Positions 1 to 5,914 are shown, numbered from the stretch's first letter. The stretch is 7,472 nt of DNA from an uncultured Flavobacterium sp. (GCF_946482535.1 NZ_CAMLRU010000134.1:1-7472); one strand, 5' to 3'. A program made the numbers and translations. Notes: a model not told the origin generated them from the sequence alone.

Positions 1-680
1 GAGTGTGAAATTTGCTCTAAATAATCACTTTCTCCGTGTGCCCAATCGTACATTGGATAAATACACCATTTGTTTCCGGTTCTATGGTGATGCGAATGTA
101 AAATACGATACATAATCGGATCACGCATCAACATATTGTTATGCGACATGTCTATTTTAGCCCGAAGAATGTGAGTTCCATTTGGAAATTCCCCATTTTT
201 CATTCTCTCAAAAAGATCTAAATTCTCTTCCACTGAGCGATTTCTGAATGGAGAATCAGTTCCGGCTTGTGTTGGCGTTCCTTTTTGTTTGGCCATTTCT
301 TCCGAAGATTGGCTGTCAACATAAGCCTTTCCTTTCTTGATGAATTCAACAGCCCAATCATATAATTGTTGGAAATAATCAGAAGCATAACATTCGGTAT
401 CCCATTGATAACCCAACCATTCTATATCTTTTTTAATAGCATCAACGTATTCCTGCTCTTCTTTAGCCGGATTGGTATCATCGAATCGCAAATTTACAGG
501 CGATTGATAATCAATTCCTAAACCAAAATTTAAACAAATAGCACTGGCATGACCAACGTGTAAATACCCGTTAGGCTCCGGAGGAAAACGAAAACGTAAC
601 TTGTCTTTTGACAATCCGTTTTTCAAATCTTCTTCAATAATTTGTTCAAGGAAATTAAGTGACTTCTCTTCTGTTGACAT
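1..680 (-). CDS. glnS: Glutaminyl-tRNA synthetase, N-terminal part (3' end outside window)
   Basis: Cytoplasmic class I aminoacyl-tRNA synthetase that charges tRNA-Gln with glutamine. The ATG lies at 680-678 and about 226 codons are present; family members have roughly 550 residues, so the window holds about the first 40%. Visible motifs are [13 protein letters not shown] at residues 33-45, which contains the class I HIGH signature as HVGH (41-44), then NLRFDDTNP, the RSVEENL segment, LRAKIDM, and [15 protein letters not shown] near the right edge of the translated part. All are typical of GlnRS. The last motif separates it from most GluRS enzymes, though GlnRS and GluRS are related. The gene is divergent from folB, with 99 bases between the two starts. 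A Bacteroidota-type promoter is visible upstream. The frame is intact. The KMSKS loop and the anticodon-binding domain lie outside the window. Confidence 0.96.
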   Translation of the reverse strand, partial: MSTEEKSLNFLEQIIEEDLKNGLSKDKLRFRFPPEPNGYLHVGHASAICLNFGLGIDYQSPVNLRFDDTNPAKEEQEYVDAIKKDIEWLGYQWDTECYASDYFQQLYDWAVEFIKKGKAYVDSQSSEEMAKQKGTPTQAGTDSPFRNRSVEENLDLFERMKNGEFPNGTHILRAKIDMSHNNMLMRDPIMYRILHSHHHRTGNKWCIYPMYDWAHGESDYLEQISH

Positions 681-697
681 TATTTTTGTAATTTTAG

Positions 698-726
698 CAA
701 AGATATAAAAAGGTTTCAAGTTTCAA
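698..726 (-). promoter_or_regulatory. Putative glnS promoter (TTG / TAnnTTTG type)
   Basis: On the minus strand, TATCTTTG (705-698) matches the Bacteroidota -7 consensus TAnnTTTG in all fixed positions. A TTG element at 726-724 stands 18 bases upstream; a second TTG at 719-717 is 11 bases upstream and probably too close. Both TTGs belong to a 7-bp tandem array (unit TTGAAAC on this strand). Transcription would start about 15 bases before the glnS ATG. The motifs are seen directly; promoter activity is inferred. Confidence 0.6.
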
Positions 727-776
727 GTTCCATGTTGGAAGGTTCTAACCTGAAACTTTAAACCTGAAACTAAAAA
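713..776. repeat. 7-bp-period degenerate tandem array between glnS and folB
   Basis: Nine heptads fill this gap with one extra base at 741. On the + strand they are GTTTCAA (713, 720), GTTCCAT (727), GTTGGAA (734), GTTCTAA (742), CCTGAAA (749), CTTTAAA (756), CCTGAAA (763) and CTAAAAA (770). The first part carries the GTTTCAA sense. The second part carries its near complement, so the array is also an imperfect inverted repeat: 711-727 against 749-765 pairs at 15 of 17 positions. It occupies nearly all of the divergent promoter region. No function is known to me. Confidence 0.75.
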
Positions 777-779
777 TTT

Positions 780-1139
780 ATGGGAACGATTAAATTACAA
801 AATATCAGAACATTTTCCTTTCACGGTTGTTTAGAAGAAGAAGGAAGAATAGGTTCAGATTACCGAGTTGACCTTGAAATCAAGACTGATTTGAGGAAAT
901 CTTCCGTTAGTGATGACTTAAAAGATACGGTAGATTATGTGCTTTTAAACCAAATAGTAGTCGAAGAAATGGCTATTCGCTCTAAATTACTGGAACATGT
1001 AGCCCAAAGAATTGTGACCAGAATCTTCAAAGAAATACCGGCAGTGTCGAGAATCTTATTAGCGGTTTCTAAACTAAATCCACCCATTGGCGGTGATGTC
1101 GAAGCAGTTACCATTGAACTGGAAGAATACAGAAGTTAA
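780..1139 (+). CDS. folB: Dihydroneopterin aldolase
   Basis: Cytoplasmic enzyme of tetrahydrofolate synthesis that converts 7,8-dihydroneopterin to 6-hydroxymethyl-7,8-dihydropterin and glycolaldehyde. The 119-residue length is normal for FolB. Family landmarks are visible in order: FHG at 14-16, an acidic stretch in which Glu21 aligns with the known active-site Glu (Glu22 in S. aureus), DTVDY at 49-53 with the conserved Tyr53, LLEHVAQRI at 70-78 with the pterin-binding Glu72, and the VSKLNPPIGG segment with Lys98, the position of the catalytic lysine. The ATG at 780 follows an A/T-rich stretch with no clear Shine-Dalgarno sequence, as is usual in Bacteroidota. The gene stands alone, divergent from glnS and upstream of tRNA-Cys, with no other folate gene in view. 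The promoter is not clear: the only candidate (TTG at 735, TAAACCTG at 759) is weak. Confidence 0.95.
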   Translation: MGTIKLQNIRTFSFHGCLEEEGRIGSDYRVDLEIKTDLRKSSVSDDLKDTVDYVLLNQIVVEEMAIRSKLLEHVAQRIVTRIFKEIPAVSRILLAVSKLNPPIGGDVEAVTIELEEYRS

Positions 1140-1143
1140 AAGA

Positions 1144-1171
1144 ATTACGAATTTTAAATTACGAATTACGA
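1144..1171. repeat. 7-bp tandem array, unit ATTACGA (4 copies)
   Basis: Four consecutive heptads directly after folB: ATTACGA (1144-1150), ATTTTAA (1151-1157, degenerate), ATTACGA (1158-1164) and ATTACGA (1165-1171). It starts four bases after the folB stop codon. It is not palindromic and has no T-run, so it is not a normal terminator. Confidence 0.75.
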
Positions 1172-1181
1172 AAACAAAACT

Positions 1182-1209
1182 TTTTGCCTTTTGCCTTTTG
1201 CCTTTTAAC
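1182..1209. repeat. 7-bp tandem array, unit TTTTGCC (4 copies)
   Basis: Three exact copies of TTTTGCC (1182-1188, 1189-1195, 1196-1202) followed by the degenerate TTTTAAC (1203-1209). It lies 10 bases after the ATTACGA array and just before the tRNA-Cys promoter -7 box. The TTG at 1198-1200, inside the third copy, sits at the right distance to act as the upstream promoter element. Confidence 0.8.
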
Positions 1210-1225
1210 TTTTTTAGTATATTTG
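1198..1225 (+). promoter_or_regulatory. tRNA-Cys promoter (TTG / TAnnTTTG type)
   Basis: TATATTTG at 1218-1225 is a full match to the Bacteroidota -7 consensus TAnnTTTG. TTG at 1198-1200 stands 17 bases upstream. A start about 7 bases downstream of the box would fall near 1232, four bases before the mature tRNA 5' end. The spacing on both sides makes this the best-supported promoter in the window. Confidence 0.78.
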
Positions 1226-1235
1226 CCGTCCAACT

Positions 1236-1306
1236 GGCATCGTGGCCGAGCGGCTAGGCACCGGTCTGCAAAACCGTATACTCCGGTTCGAATCCGGACG
1301 ATGCCT
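1236..1306 (+). tRNA. tRNA-Cys (anticodon GCA)
   Basis: The acceptor stem GGCATCG (1236-1242) pairs perfectly with CGATGCC (1299-1305). The next base, T1306, is the discriminator; U73 is characteristic of tRNA-Cys. The anticodon arm is CCGGT, loop CTGCAAA, then ACCGT, with anticodon GCA at 1268-1270. The last pair of that stem (C1261 with T1277) is a mismatch. The T arm is CTCCGGTTCGAATCCGGA. CCA is not encoded (CAA follows), so it must be added after transcription. The gene has its own promoter and is followed by a terminator, so it is a single-gene unit. Confidence 0.97.
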
Positions 1307-1310
1307 CAAA

Positions 1311-1340
1311 AGAGTTACTAGAAATAGTAGCTCTTTTTTT
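1311..1340 (+). terminator. Rho-independent terminator after tRNA-Cys
   Basis: AGAGTTACTA (1311-1320), loop GAAA, then TAGTAGCTCT (1325-1334) form a 10-pair stem with one G-U pair, followed by a run of T to 1340. The stem begins five bases after the tRNA. A short T-run (CTTTT) also follows on the minus strand, so it might also stop leftward transcripts of the rnr operon arriving from the other side. That second role is inference. Confidence 0.85.
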
Positions 1341-1376
1341 ATGGTTAATTTTTAGAAAAAATTAATTAAAGGTTAT

Positions 1377-1393
1377 GTTCGAATCCGGACGAT
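1377..1393 (+). repeat. 17-base exact copy of the tRNA-Cys 3' part
   Basis: GTTCGAATCCGGACGAT at 1377-1393 repeats 1286-1302 of the tRNA gene exactly. It covers the T loop, the 3' side of the T stem and the start of the acceptor strand. Similarity continues weakly after one extra T (TGCT against GCCT). The 5' part of the tRNA is absent, so this is no functional gene. It could be an attachment-site remnant of an element that integrated at the tRNA 3' end, or a leftover of tandem tRNA duplication. No integrase is in the window. The rest of the 1307-1452 gap holds only the terminator and an A/T hairpin (1345-1353 with 1357-1365). Confidence 0.8.
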
Positions 1394-1452
1394 TGCTGTG
1401 AAATTAAACACTCTTTTTAAGGACTAATCTATTGACTTAGTTTTGCGAGAAA

Positions 1453-1839
1453 TTAATAAATTTCTATAACTATCGGAAACATTGGATCTGGGTAAGGGCC
1501 TAATTTATCTTTGATACAATTTGTTTTAATATCAAAAATGGTTATCATGTCTCCTCTTGATGCGCTGTGAAGAATTTTATTAAAAATACGCTCATCAATC
1601 TTATTTCCTTTAATTTTCTCGGCTTGAACTCCCGGAATTTTGATAGTAAATTCAATAATATTCCATTGAATTGTTTTTTTATCTTTAGAATACGCAGCAA
1701 TTACTGCATTTTTTAAAGCTTCTTTTTTTAATTTAATGGGTTTACTTGAATCAATCCCATTAATAGTGAGAATGAAATCATTTTGTCCAAAGGAATGAAC
1801 TGAATAAAATAAAACAAAAAGAAAAAAGTATTTTTTCAC
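1453..1839 (-). CDS. Small secreted protein, possibly GldM C-terminal-domain-like
   Basis: A 128-residue protein with a clear N-terminal signal peptide: MKKYFFLFVLFYSVHSFGQ, Lys-Lys followed by a hydrophobic run, likely cut near SFG-Q. The start is GTG (1839-1837), six bases after the stop of the upstream LysE gene, so it is probably the last gene of the rnr operon. The mature part reads as a small beta-rich domain: IIEFTIKIPGVQ (about 61-72), KGNKID (77-82), then RGDMITIFDIKT (about 95-106) and a final PIVIEIY. The pattern 'FxIxxPG ... GN ... GDxxxIxxIxT ... PIxIxI' recalls the C-terminal domain of GldM, the gliding/type IX secretion protein, and related stand-alone periplasmic proteins. That resemblance is from memory, not from a search. 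No catalytic motif is seen. Function unknown. Confidence 0.75.
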   Translation of the reverse strand: MKKYFFLFVLFYSVHSFGQNDFILTINGIDSSKPIKLKKEALKNAVIAAYSKDKKTIQWNIIEFTIKIPGVQAEKIKGNKIDERIFNKILHSASRGDMITIFDIKTNCIKDKLGPYPDPMFPIVIEIY

Positions 1840-1845
1840 AGGAAA

Positions 1846-2538
1846 TTATTTCTCGTTTTCTAACTTTTCAAAAGCGGAATTGACAATTTTTTGTTCTTTA
1901 GGAAACCATGCTTGGGATAGTAAAACAACGCCACAAATAATTAAAGCTATACTGATTACTTTTTTTATTAAAAGGATATTTTTAGGATTGAGTTTGCTTC
2001 GTAATTGCTTGGCTAATATTATTTTAAACAAATCGGTTACAAAATAAACAATGATTAAAGTCGCAAAAAAAGTGATCATTCTTGAAGCCTTTAATTCTAA
2101 TTGCGGACCAATCGTGATTAAGATAGCTAACCAAAAACCGAGGACACCAATGTTGATGAAATTCAGAAAAAAACCTTTGATAAACAACGAAAAATAATTG
2201 GTTTTAGCCAACTCTTTCGGGTCAATTTCATCGATGCTTTTTCGGGATTCTTTTTTGTTTTTTACAAAGGAAATAATACCGTAAGTCAGCATTACTAATC
2301 CTCCAAAAATAAACAATGCAGGATCATCTTTAATACTTTGAATCAAACGATAGCTACTGAAAAAAGCTATCAGAATAAAAATAATATCGGCTAAAACTAC
2401 GCCTAAATCAAACATTACTGCAGCCCGAAATCCTTTGACTACACTAGTTTCCAGGAGTACAAAAAAAACCGGTCCAATCATAAAACTCAGAAAAAAACCA
2501 AGCGGAATGGCTGATAAAATATCGTTCAGAAAAATCAT
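1846..2538 (-). CDS. LysE-family membrane exporter
   Basis: A 230-residue inner-membrane protein of the LysE/RhtB superfamily, whose characterised members export amino acids. Six hydrophobic segments are visible at about residues 8-30, 41-62, 73-92, 117-145, 152-172 and 190-210, with a charged loop (93-115, KNKKESRKSIDEIDPKE) between the third and fourth. The N-terminal signature GFFLSFMIGPVFFVLLE (14-30), followed by a Gly-rich G-x-R-A-A-x-x-x-D-x-G segment (36-46), is typical of the family. The helix-4 motif is NFINIGVLGFW (126-136), where many relatives have an NP pair. The substrate cannot be read from the sequence. It lies 50 bases after the head-GIN gene and 6 bases before the next start, within the leftward rnr operon. 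Confidence 0.87.
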   Translation of the reverse strand: MIFLNDILSAIPLGFFLSFMIGPVFFVLLETSVVKGFRAAVMFDLGVVLADIIFILIAFFSSYRLIQSIKDDPALFIFGGLVMLTYGIISFVKNKKESRKSIDEIDPKELAKTNYFSLFIKGFFLNFINIGVLGFWLAILITIGPQLELKASRMITFFATLIIVYFVTDLFKIILAKQLRSKLNPKNILLIKKVISIALIICGVVLLSQAWFPKEQKIVNSAFEKLENEK

Positions 2539-2588
2539 TTGTTGAATTTTGACACTGCAATTTAGAATTAAATTTTAACAATTTAAAA

Positions 2589-3260
2589 CTATTTCTGTTT
2601 AGCTTCTGCTATGTTTCCTCCTGCAATAACTTTTTGGTTGATTTGTTTGGGTTTACCGTAAATGGTAATATCACCGCCGGCTCTGACTTTGGCATCTACC
2701 AATTCGGTAGCAAAAATATCAGCTTCTCCGCCGGCATTGGCGGTAATCGTTGTTTGTTGGGTTTTTAATTTTTCTGCTTCGTAAATTCCGCCCGAATTAA
2801 CTAAAACATCTTGATTTACAGCACTTCCTTCAATAATAATTTTAGAACCATTGGCAACGCGAACATTTAATTTTTCAGTTTCTAAAATCAATTTTACTTC
2901 TGAACCTTCTTTAGCATTGATATCAAAACTTATGGATTCTAACGAATCACCGCAGGCAATTCTGGAACCTTCATTGGCTTCTACAGCGCTGATATTTTCA
3001 AAATAAACCGTTACCGAAATATGATCGCCGCCCAATAATTTATCTAACGGCATTCTGATTTTTAATTCACCGTTTTTGTTGACTAATTGAACCTCATTCC
3101 CTTCTTTTCCATCGATAACTACTTTGTTTTCATTGCTTTTTACCAAGAAAACATCAATCTGATCAAAAGAAGTAACTTTGGTAAAATCACCTACTTTTTT
3201 TTCTACTTGTCCGAAAGCTATCGAACTGAATACTAATAAACTATAAACTAAATTTTTCAT
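2589..3260 (-). CDS. Secreted head-GIN-domain protein (DUF2807)
   Basis: A 223-residue exported protein with signal peptide MKNLVYSLLVFSSIAFGQ, cut probably after Gly17. There is no lipobox cysteine. The mature chain is a string of short beta strands with many G-S/G-G turns (NEGSRIACG 96-104, KEGSEVKL 117-124, ANGSKIIIEGSA 136-147, NSGGIYEAE 155-163, ANAGGEADI 174-182), as in the 'putative auto-transporter adhesin, head GIN domain' family. The ending GGDITIYGKPKQINQKVIAGGNI (about 195-217) matches the family's closing 'GDIxxxGxP ... GGxI' motif. These beta-solenoid proteins are widespread in Bacteroidota and their role is poorly known. The ATG begins one base after the rnr stop codon, which suggests translational coupling. 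Location is most likely periplasm or outer surface. Confidence 0.9.
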   Translation of the reverse strand: MKNLVYSLLVFSSIAFGQVEKKVGDFTKVTSFDQIDVFLVKSNENKVVIDGKEGNEVQLVNKNGELKIRMPLDKLLGGDHISVTVYFENISAVEANEGSRIACGDSLESISFDINAKEGSEVKLILETEKLNVRVANGSKIIIEGSAVNQDVLVNSGGIYEAEKLKTQQTTITANAGGEADIFATELVDAKVRAGGDITIYGKPKQINQKVIAGGNIAEAKQK

Positions 3261-3261
3261 A

Positions 3262-5442
3262 TTATTCGTTTCTTCTGATAAAATGGAAATCCAATTGTTT
3301 TTTGACTAAATCGGCATTTTTTACTTTGACATATACTTCATCACCGAGTTGCAACAAAGCTTTAGAAACCTGACCTACCAAAGCATATTGCTTTTCATCA
3401 AACACATAATAATCCTCTTTGATTTCCCTGATTCTCACCATGCCTTCGCATTTGTTTTCAATAATTTCCACATAAATTCCCCATTCGGTTACACCAGAAA
3501 TTACACCCAAAAACTCTTGGTCTTTGTGGTCTTGCATGTATTTTACCTGCATGTATTTTACCGAATCTCTTTCGGCTTGGGCAGCTAAAGCTTCCATATC
3601 ACTGGAATGCGCACATTTTTCTTCATAATCTTCTTGATTCACACTCTTGCCACCATCTAAATAATGTTGCAACAATCGGTGTGCCATCACATCGGGATAA
3701 CGTCTGATTGGAGAAGTAAAGTGACTGTAAAAATCAAAAGCTAAGCCGTAATGACCAATATTTTCAGTAGAATAAACTGCTTTACTCATACTGCGAATGG
3801 TAAGCGTATCTACTAAATTTTGTTCTTTTTTACCATTGACTTCATTCAACAAATTGTTCAAAGATTTCGAAATATCCTGTTTGGATTTCATGTTAATCGT
3901 ATAACCAAATTTTGAAATCACTGTTTGAAGATTAATCAATTTGTCTTCGTTAGGTTCGTCGTGAATTCTATACACAAAAGTTTTCTTTTGTTTACCAATA
4001 AATTCCGCTACTTTCCTATTAGCCAACAACATAAATTCTTCAATCAAATGATTGGCATCTTTAGAAATTTTAAAGAACACACCAACCGGTTCGGCTTCTT
4101 CATTCAAATTAAATTTGACTTCTACTTTATCAAACGAAATTGCTCCGGCAGCCATTCTTTTTCGGCGTAAAATTTTAGCCAATTCATCTTGTTTTAAAGT
4201 CGCAGCTACAATTTCAGCAGCCACTTTATATTCTTTTCCGGTTAGTGATATTTCAGCCGGAATAATATCTGATTTGGTTTCAATAATATGCTGTGCTTCT
4301 TCATAAGCAAAACGTTGGTCCGAATAAATTACGGTTCGGCCAAACCATTGATTAACCACTTCCGCTTTAGGAGTTAATTCGAATACGGCTGAAAACGTAT
4401 ATTTTTCTTCATGCGGTCGAAGCGAACAAGCAAAATTAGATAATACTTCGGGCAACATCGGAACAACTCTATCTACTAAATAGACAGAAGTGGCTCGCTT
4501 GTAGGCTTCATCATCTAAAATAGTTCCTTCTTTTAAATAATGCGACACATCGGCAATGTGAACACCAATTTCATAATTTCCGTTTTCTAAAACCTGAAAT
4601 GACAAAGCATCGTCAAAATCTTTGGCATCTTTCGGGTCGATAGTAAACGTTAAAACCTTACGCATATCGCGTCGTTTGGCTATTTCTTCTTGTGTAATCG
4701 AAGTGTCTATTTTGTTAGCATAAGCTTCAACTTCAATTGGAAAATCATAGGGTAAACCATATTCGGCTAGGATGGCGTGAATTTCGGTATTGTGTTCACC
4801 CGGTTTTCCTAACACTTTGATTACGGAACCAAAGGGTGAATCAGCTTTTGTAGGCCAATCTTCCAGTTTAACTAAAACTACATCACCGTGTTCAGCTTCT
4901 CCTAATTTATTTTTTGGGATAAAAATATCCGTATACATCTTGGCATTTGCCGTAGTGACAAAACCAAAATTCTTTTGAATATCGATTACACCGACAAATT
5001 CTTCTTTGTGTCTTTCTAAAATTTCCAAGACTTCCGCTTCGGGTTTTCTAGAACTTCTTCGGTCGTAAACATAAGCTTTTACCAAATCTCCGTCGAGAGC
5101 ATGGTTCAAGTTTACAAACGGTACAAACACATCGTGTTCTAATTCGTCACAAACAAAATAAGCCGTTTTACGTGAAGTCATGTCAATGGTTCCTTCGTAA
5201 TATTTTTGACTACTGGCTTTGACTAAATACTTTCCGGGTTCAGATTCAATTATCAGTTTTTGAGCGGCTAAAATCTTTAAATCTTTAATGATTTCATTTC
5301 TGCTTTTAGTATCATCCAGTTCCAGGATAGCAGCTATTTGTTTGTAGTTGAATGGTTTATTGGCATTCTTGGATAATATTTTAAAAATCTTTTCGGAAAA
5401 TGTTTTGGTGTTCTTTCCGAACTTTTTGGGTTTCTTACTCAT
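3262..5442 (-). CDS. rnr: Ribonuclease R (RNB-family 3'-5' exoribonuclease)
   Basis: A 726-residue cytoplasmic enzyme that degrades structured RNA processively from the 3' end. Domain order: winged-helix-like N-terminus (about 15-75, FNYKQIAAILELDDTKSRNEI), two cold-shock/OB domains (about 80-145 and 148-212), RNB catalytic domain (about 255-590) and C-terminal S1 domain (about 643-722). The metal-binding core TIDPKDAKDFDDAL (267-280) has the expected aspartates D269, D275, D277 and D278. The second signature HFTSPIRRYPDVMAHRLL is at 574-591, with the RNA-contacting Arg pair at 580-581. The protein ends four residues after the S1 domain, so it lacks the long Lys-rich tail of E. coli RNase R (813 residues). 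It is the first gene of a four-gene leftward operon. The ATG at 5442-5440 is chosen because it gives a normal family N-terminus. The leader contains a 7-bp tandem array. Confidence 0.97.
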   Translation of the reverse strand: MSKKPKKFGKNTKTFSEKIFKILSKNANKPFNYKQIAAILELDDTKSRNEIIKDLKILAAQKLIIESEPGKYLVKASSQKYYEGTIDMTSRKTAYFVCDELEHDVFVPFVNLNHALDGDLVKAYVYDRRSSRKPEAEVLEILERHKEEFVGVIDIQKNFGFVTTANAKMYTDIFIPKNKLGEAEHGDVVLVKLEDWPTKADSPFGSVIKVLGKPGEHNTEIHAILAEYGLPYDFPIEVEAYANKIDTSITQEEIAKRRDMRKVLTFTIDPKDAKDFDDALSFQVLENGNYEIGVHIADVSHYLKEGTILDDEAYKRATSVYLVDRVVPMLPEVLSNFACSLRPHEEKYTFSAVFELTPKAEVVNQWFGRTVIYSDQRFAYEEAQHIIETKSDIIPAEISLTGKEYKVAAEIVAATLKQDELAKILRRKRMAAGAISFDKVEVKFNLNEEAEPVGVFFKISKDANHLIEEFMLLANRKVAEFIGKQKKTFVYRIHDEPNEDKLINLQTVISKFGYTINMKSKQDISKSLNNLLNEVNGKKEQNLVDTLTIRSMSKAVYSTENIGHYGLAFDFYSHFTSPIRRYPDVMAHRLLQHYLDGGKSVNQEDYEEKCAHSSDMEALAAQAERDSVKYMQVKYMQDHKDQEFLGVISGVTEWGIYVEIIENKCEGMVRIREIKEDYYVFDEKQYALVGQVSKALLQLGDEVYVKVKNADLVKKQLDFHFIRRNE

Positions 5443-5478
5443 TGTATCTTTTCTATTAATGCTGAAAATTACAAAATA

Positions 5479-5513
5479 GTTATAAGTTATGAGTTATAAG
5501 TTATGAGTTTTAA
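5479..5513. repeat. 7-bp tandem array, unit GTTATRA (5 copies)
   Basis: Five consecutive heptads: GTTATAA (5479), GTTATGA (5486), GTTATAA (5493), GTTATGA (5500) and the degenerate GTTTTAA (5507-5513). The A/G alternation also makes it an exact 14-bp duplication (5479-5492 and 5493-5506). It lies in the 112-base gap between the divergent rnr and DUF2007 starts. If the proposed rnr promoter is right, most of it falls in the rnr 5' leader. Confidence 0.82.
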
Positions 5514-5515
5514 TA

Positions 5516-5543
5516 TAAATCTAACATTCACTACCTTTATCAA
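5516..5543 (-). promoter_or_regulatory. Putative promoter of the rnr operon
   Basis: On the minus strand TTG (5543-5541) is followed after 17 bases by TAGATTTA (5523-5516), which matches TAnnTTTG in five of six fixed positions (last G is A). A start about 7 bases on would fall near 5509, giving an rnr leader of about 67 bases that contains the GTTATRA array. This is a motif match only. Confidence 0.42.
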
Positions 5544-5554
5544 AACTCAAAATA

Positions 5555-5788
5555 ATGACCGAATTTGTAACCATAGCAACTTTTAATTTTGCGCACGAAA
5601 TTACTATTCTGAAAACCATTTTAGATAAAGAAAACATTCCTTATTGGTTTCAAAATGAAAATTTGGTTGCCGTAGATCCGATGGCCAGTTTAGCTTATGG
5701 AGGCATCCAATTAAAAGTTCATCCCAACGATATTCAAAAAGTGCAAACCATTTTAGACAACCTAAACAATAATTTGAAAATTGTTTAA
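5555..5788 (+). CDS. DUF2007-family small protein
   Basis: A 77-residue protein without signal peptide or membrane segment. It matches the DUF2007 ('putative signal transducing protein') pattern. An N-terminal strand (FVTIATFNFAHE, 4-15) leads into a helix (ITILKTILDKENIPYWF, 16-32), then a DPMASLAYGGIQLKV stretch (41-55) with the conserved Gly-Gly before the strand. It ends in a helix beginning HPNDIQKVQTILDNL (56-70). The fold resembles a small ACT/ferredoxin-like alpha-beta unit. The molecular role is unknown. It is a single gene, divergent from rnr and pointing into the A+T-rich gap. A weak -7-like box, TACCTTTA (5532-5539), precedes it, with no matching TTG. The ATG fits because the family begins with this strand. 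Confidence 0.8.
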   Translation: MTEFVTIATFNFAHEITILKTILDKENIPYWFQNENLVAVDPMASLAYGGIQLKVHPNDIQKVQTILDNLNNNLKIV

Positions 5789-5887
5789 AAAAGAAAGTTG
5801 TCAACACTTATTAAAAACAACAAAAAAGAATTTTTAAAAATTTAAATTTTATGATGGTTATTATAGTCTGTTAATACTGCCAATAAC

Positions 5888-5896
5888 TTTTCCACA
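5888..5896 (+). promoter_or_regulatory. DnaA-box-like 9-mer TTTTCCACA
   Basis: The closest match to the classical DnaA box TTATCCACA in the window (8 of 9), and a full match to the relaxed form TTWTNCACA. It lies in the A+T-rich gap, where four consecutive C/G positions are uncommon. Confidence 0.5.
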
Positions 5897-5914
5897 ATCA
5901 TCATTTTTTAAAAG

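Noticed and set aside
735..766. TTG (735-737) with TAAACCTG (759-766) as folB promoter
   Set aside because: Only partial match to the -7 box, and the implied leader would be about 7 bases. The match may simply come from the repeat units.
1448..1465. Hairpin at the end of the small secreted protein gene (AGAAATT / AATTTCT)
   Set aside because: A/T-only 7-bp stem with no T-run on either side; it overlaps the last codons. The end of the rnr operon transcript remains unassigned.
3349..4978. Plus-strand open frames inside rnr (3349-3588, 3925-4170, 4052-4306, 4790-4978)
   Set aside because: All lie antisense to the well-supported rnr gene, have no family-like motifs, and two of them overlap each other. 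They are shadows of the codon use of rnr.
5532..5539. TACCTTTA as promoter of the DUF2007 gene
   Set aside because: Last base differs from TAnnTTTG and no TTG lies 17-23 bases upstream; too weak to list.
5764..5786. Hairpin at the end of DUF2007 (AAACAAT / ATTGTTT)
   Set aside because: A 7-bp A/T stem within the coding region, followed by A rather than T on the + strand, so it is not a convincing terminator.
5604..5807. Minus-strand 67-codon frame opposite DUF2007
   Set aside because: Antisense to a gene with a family match, with no motif or promoter.
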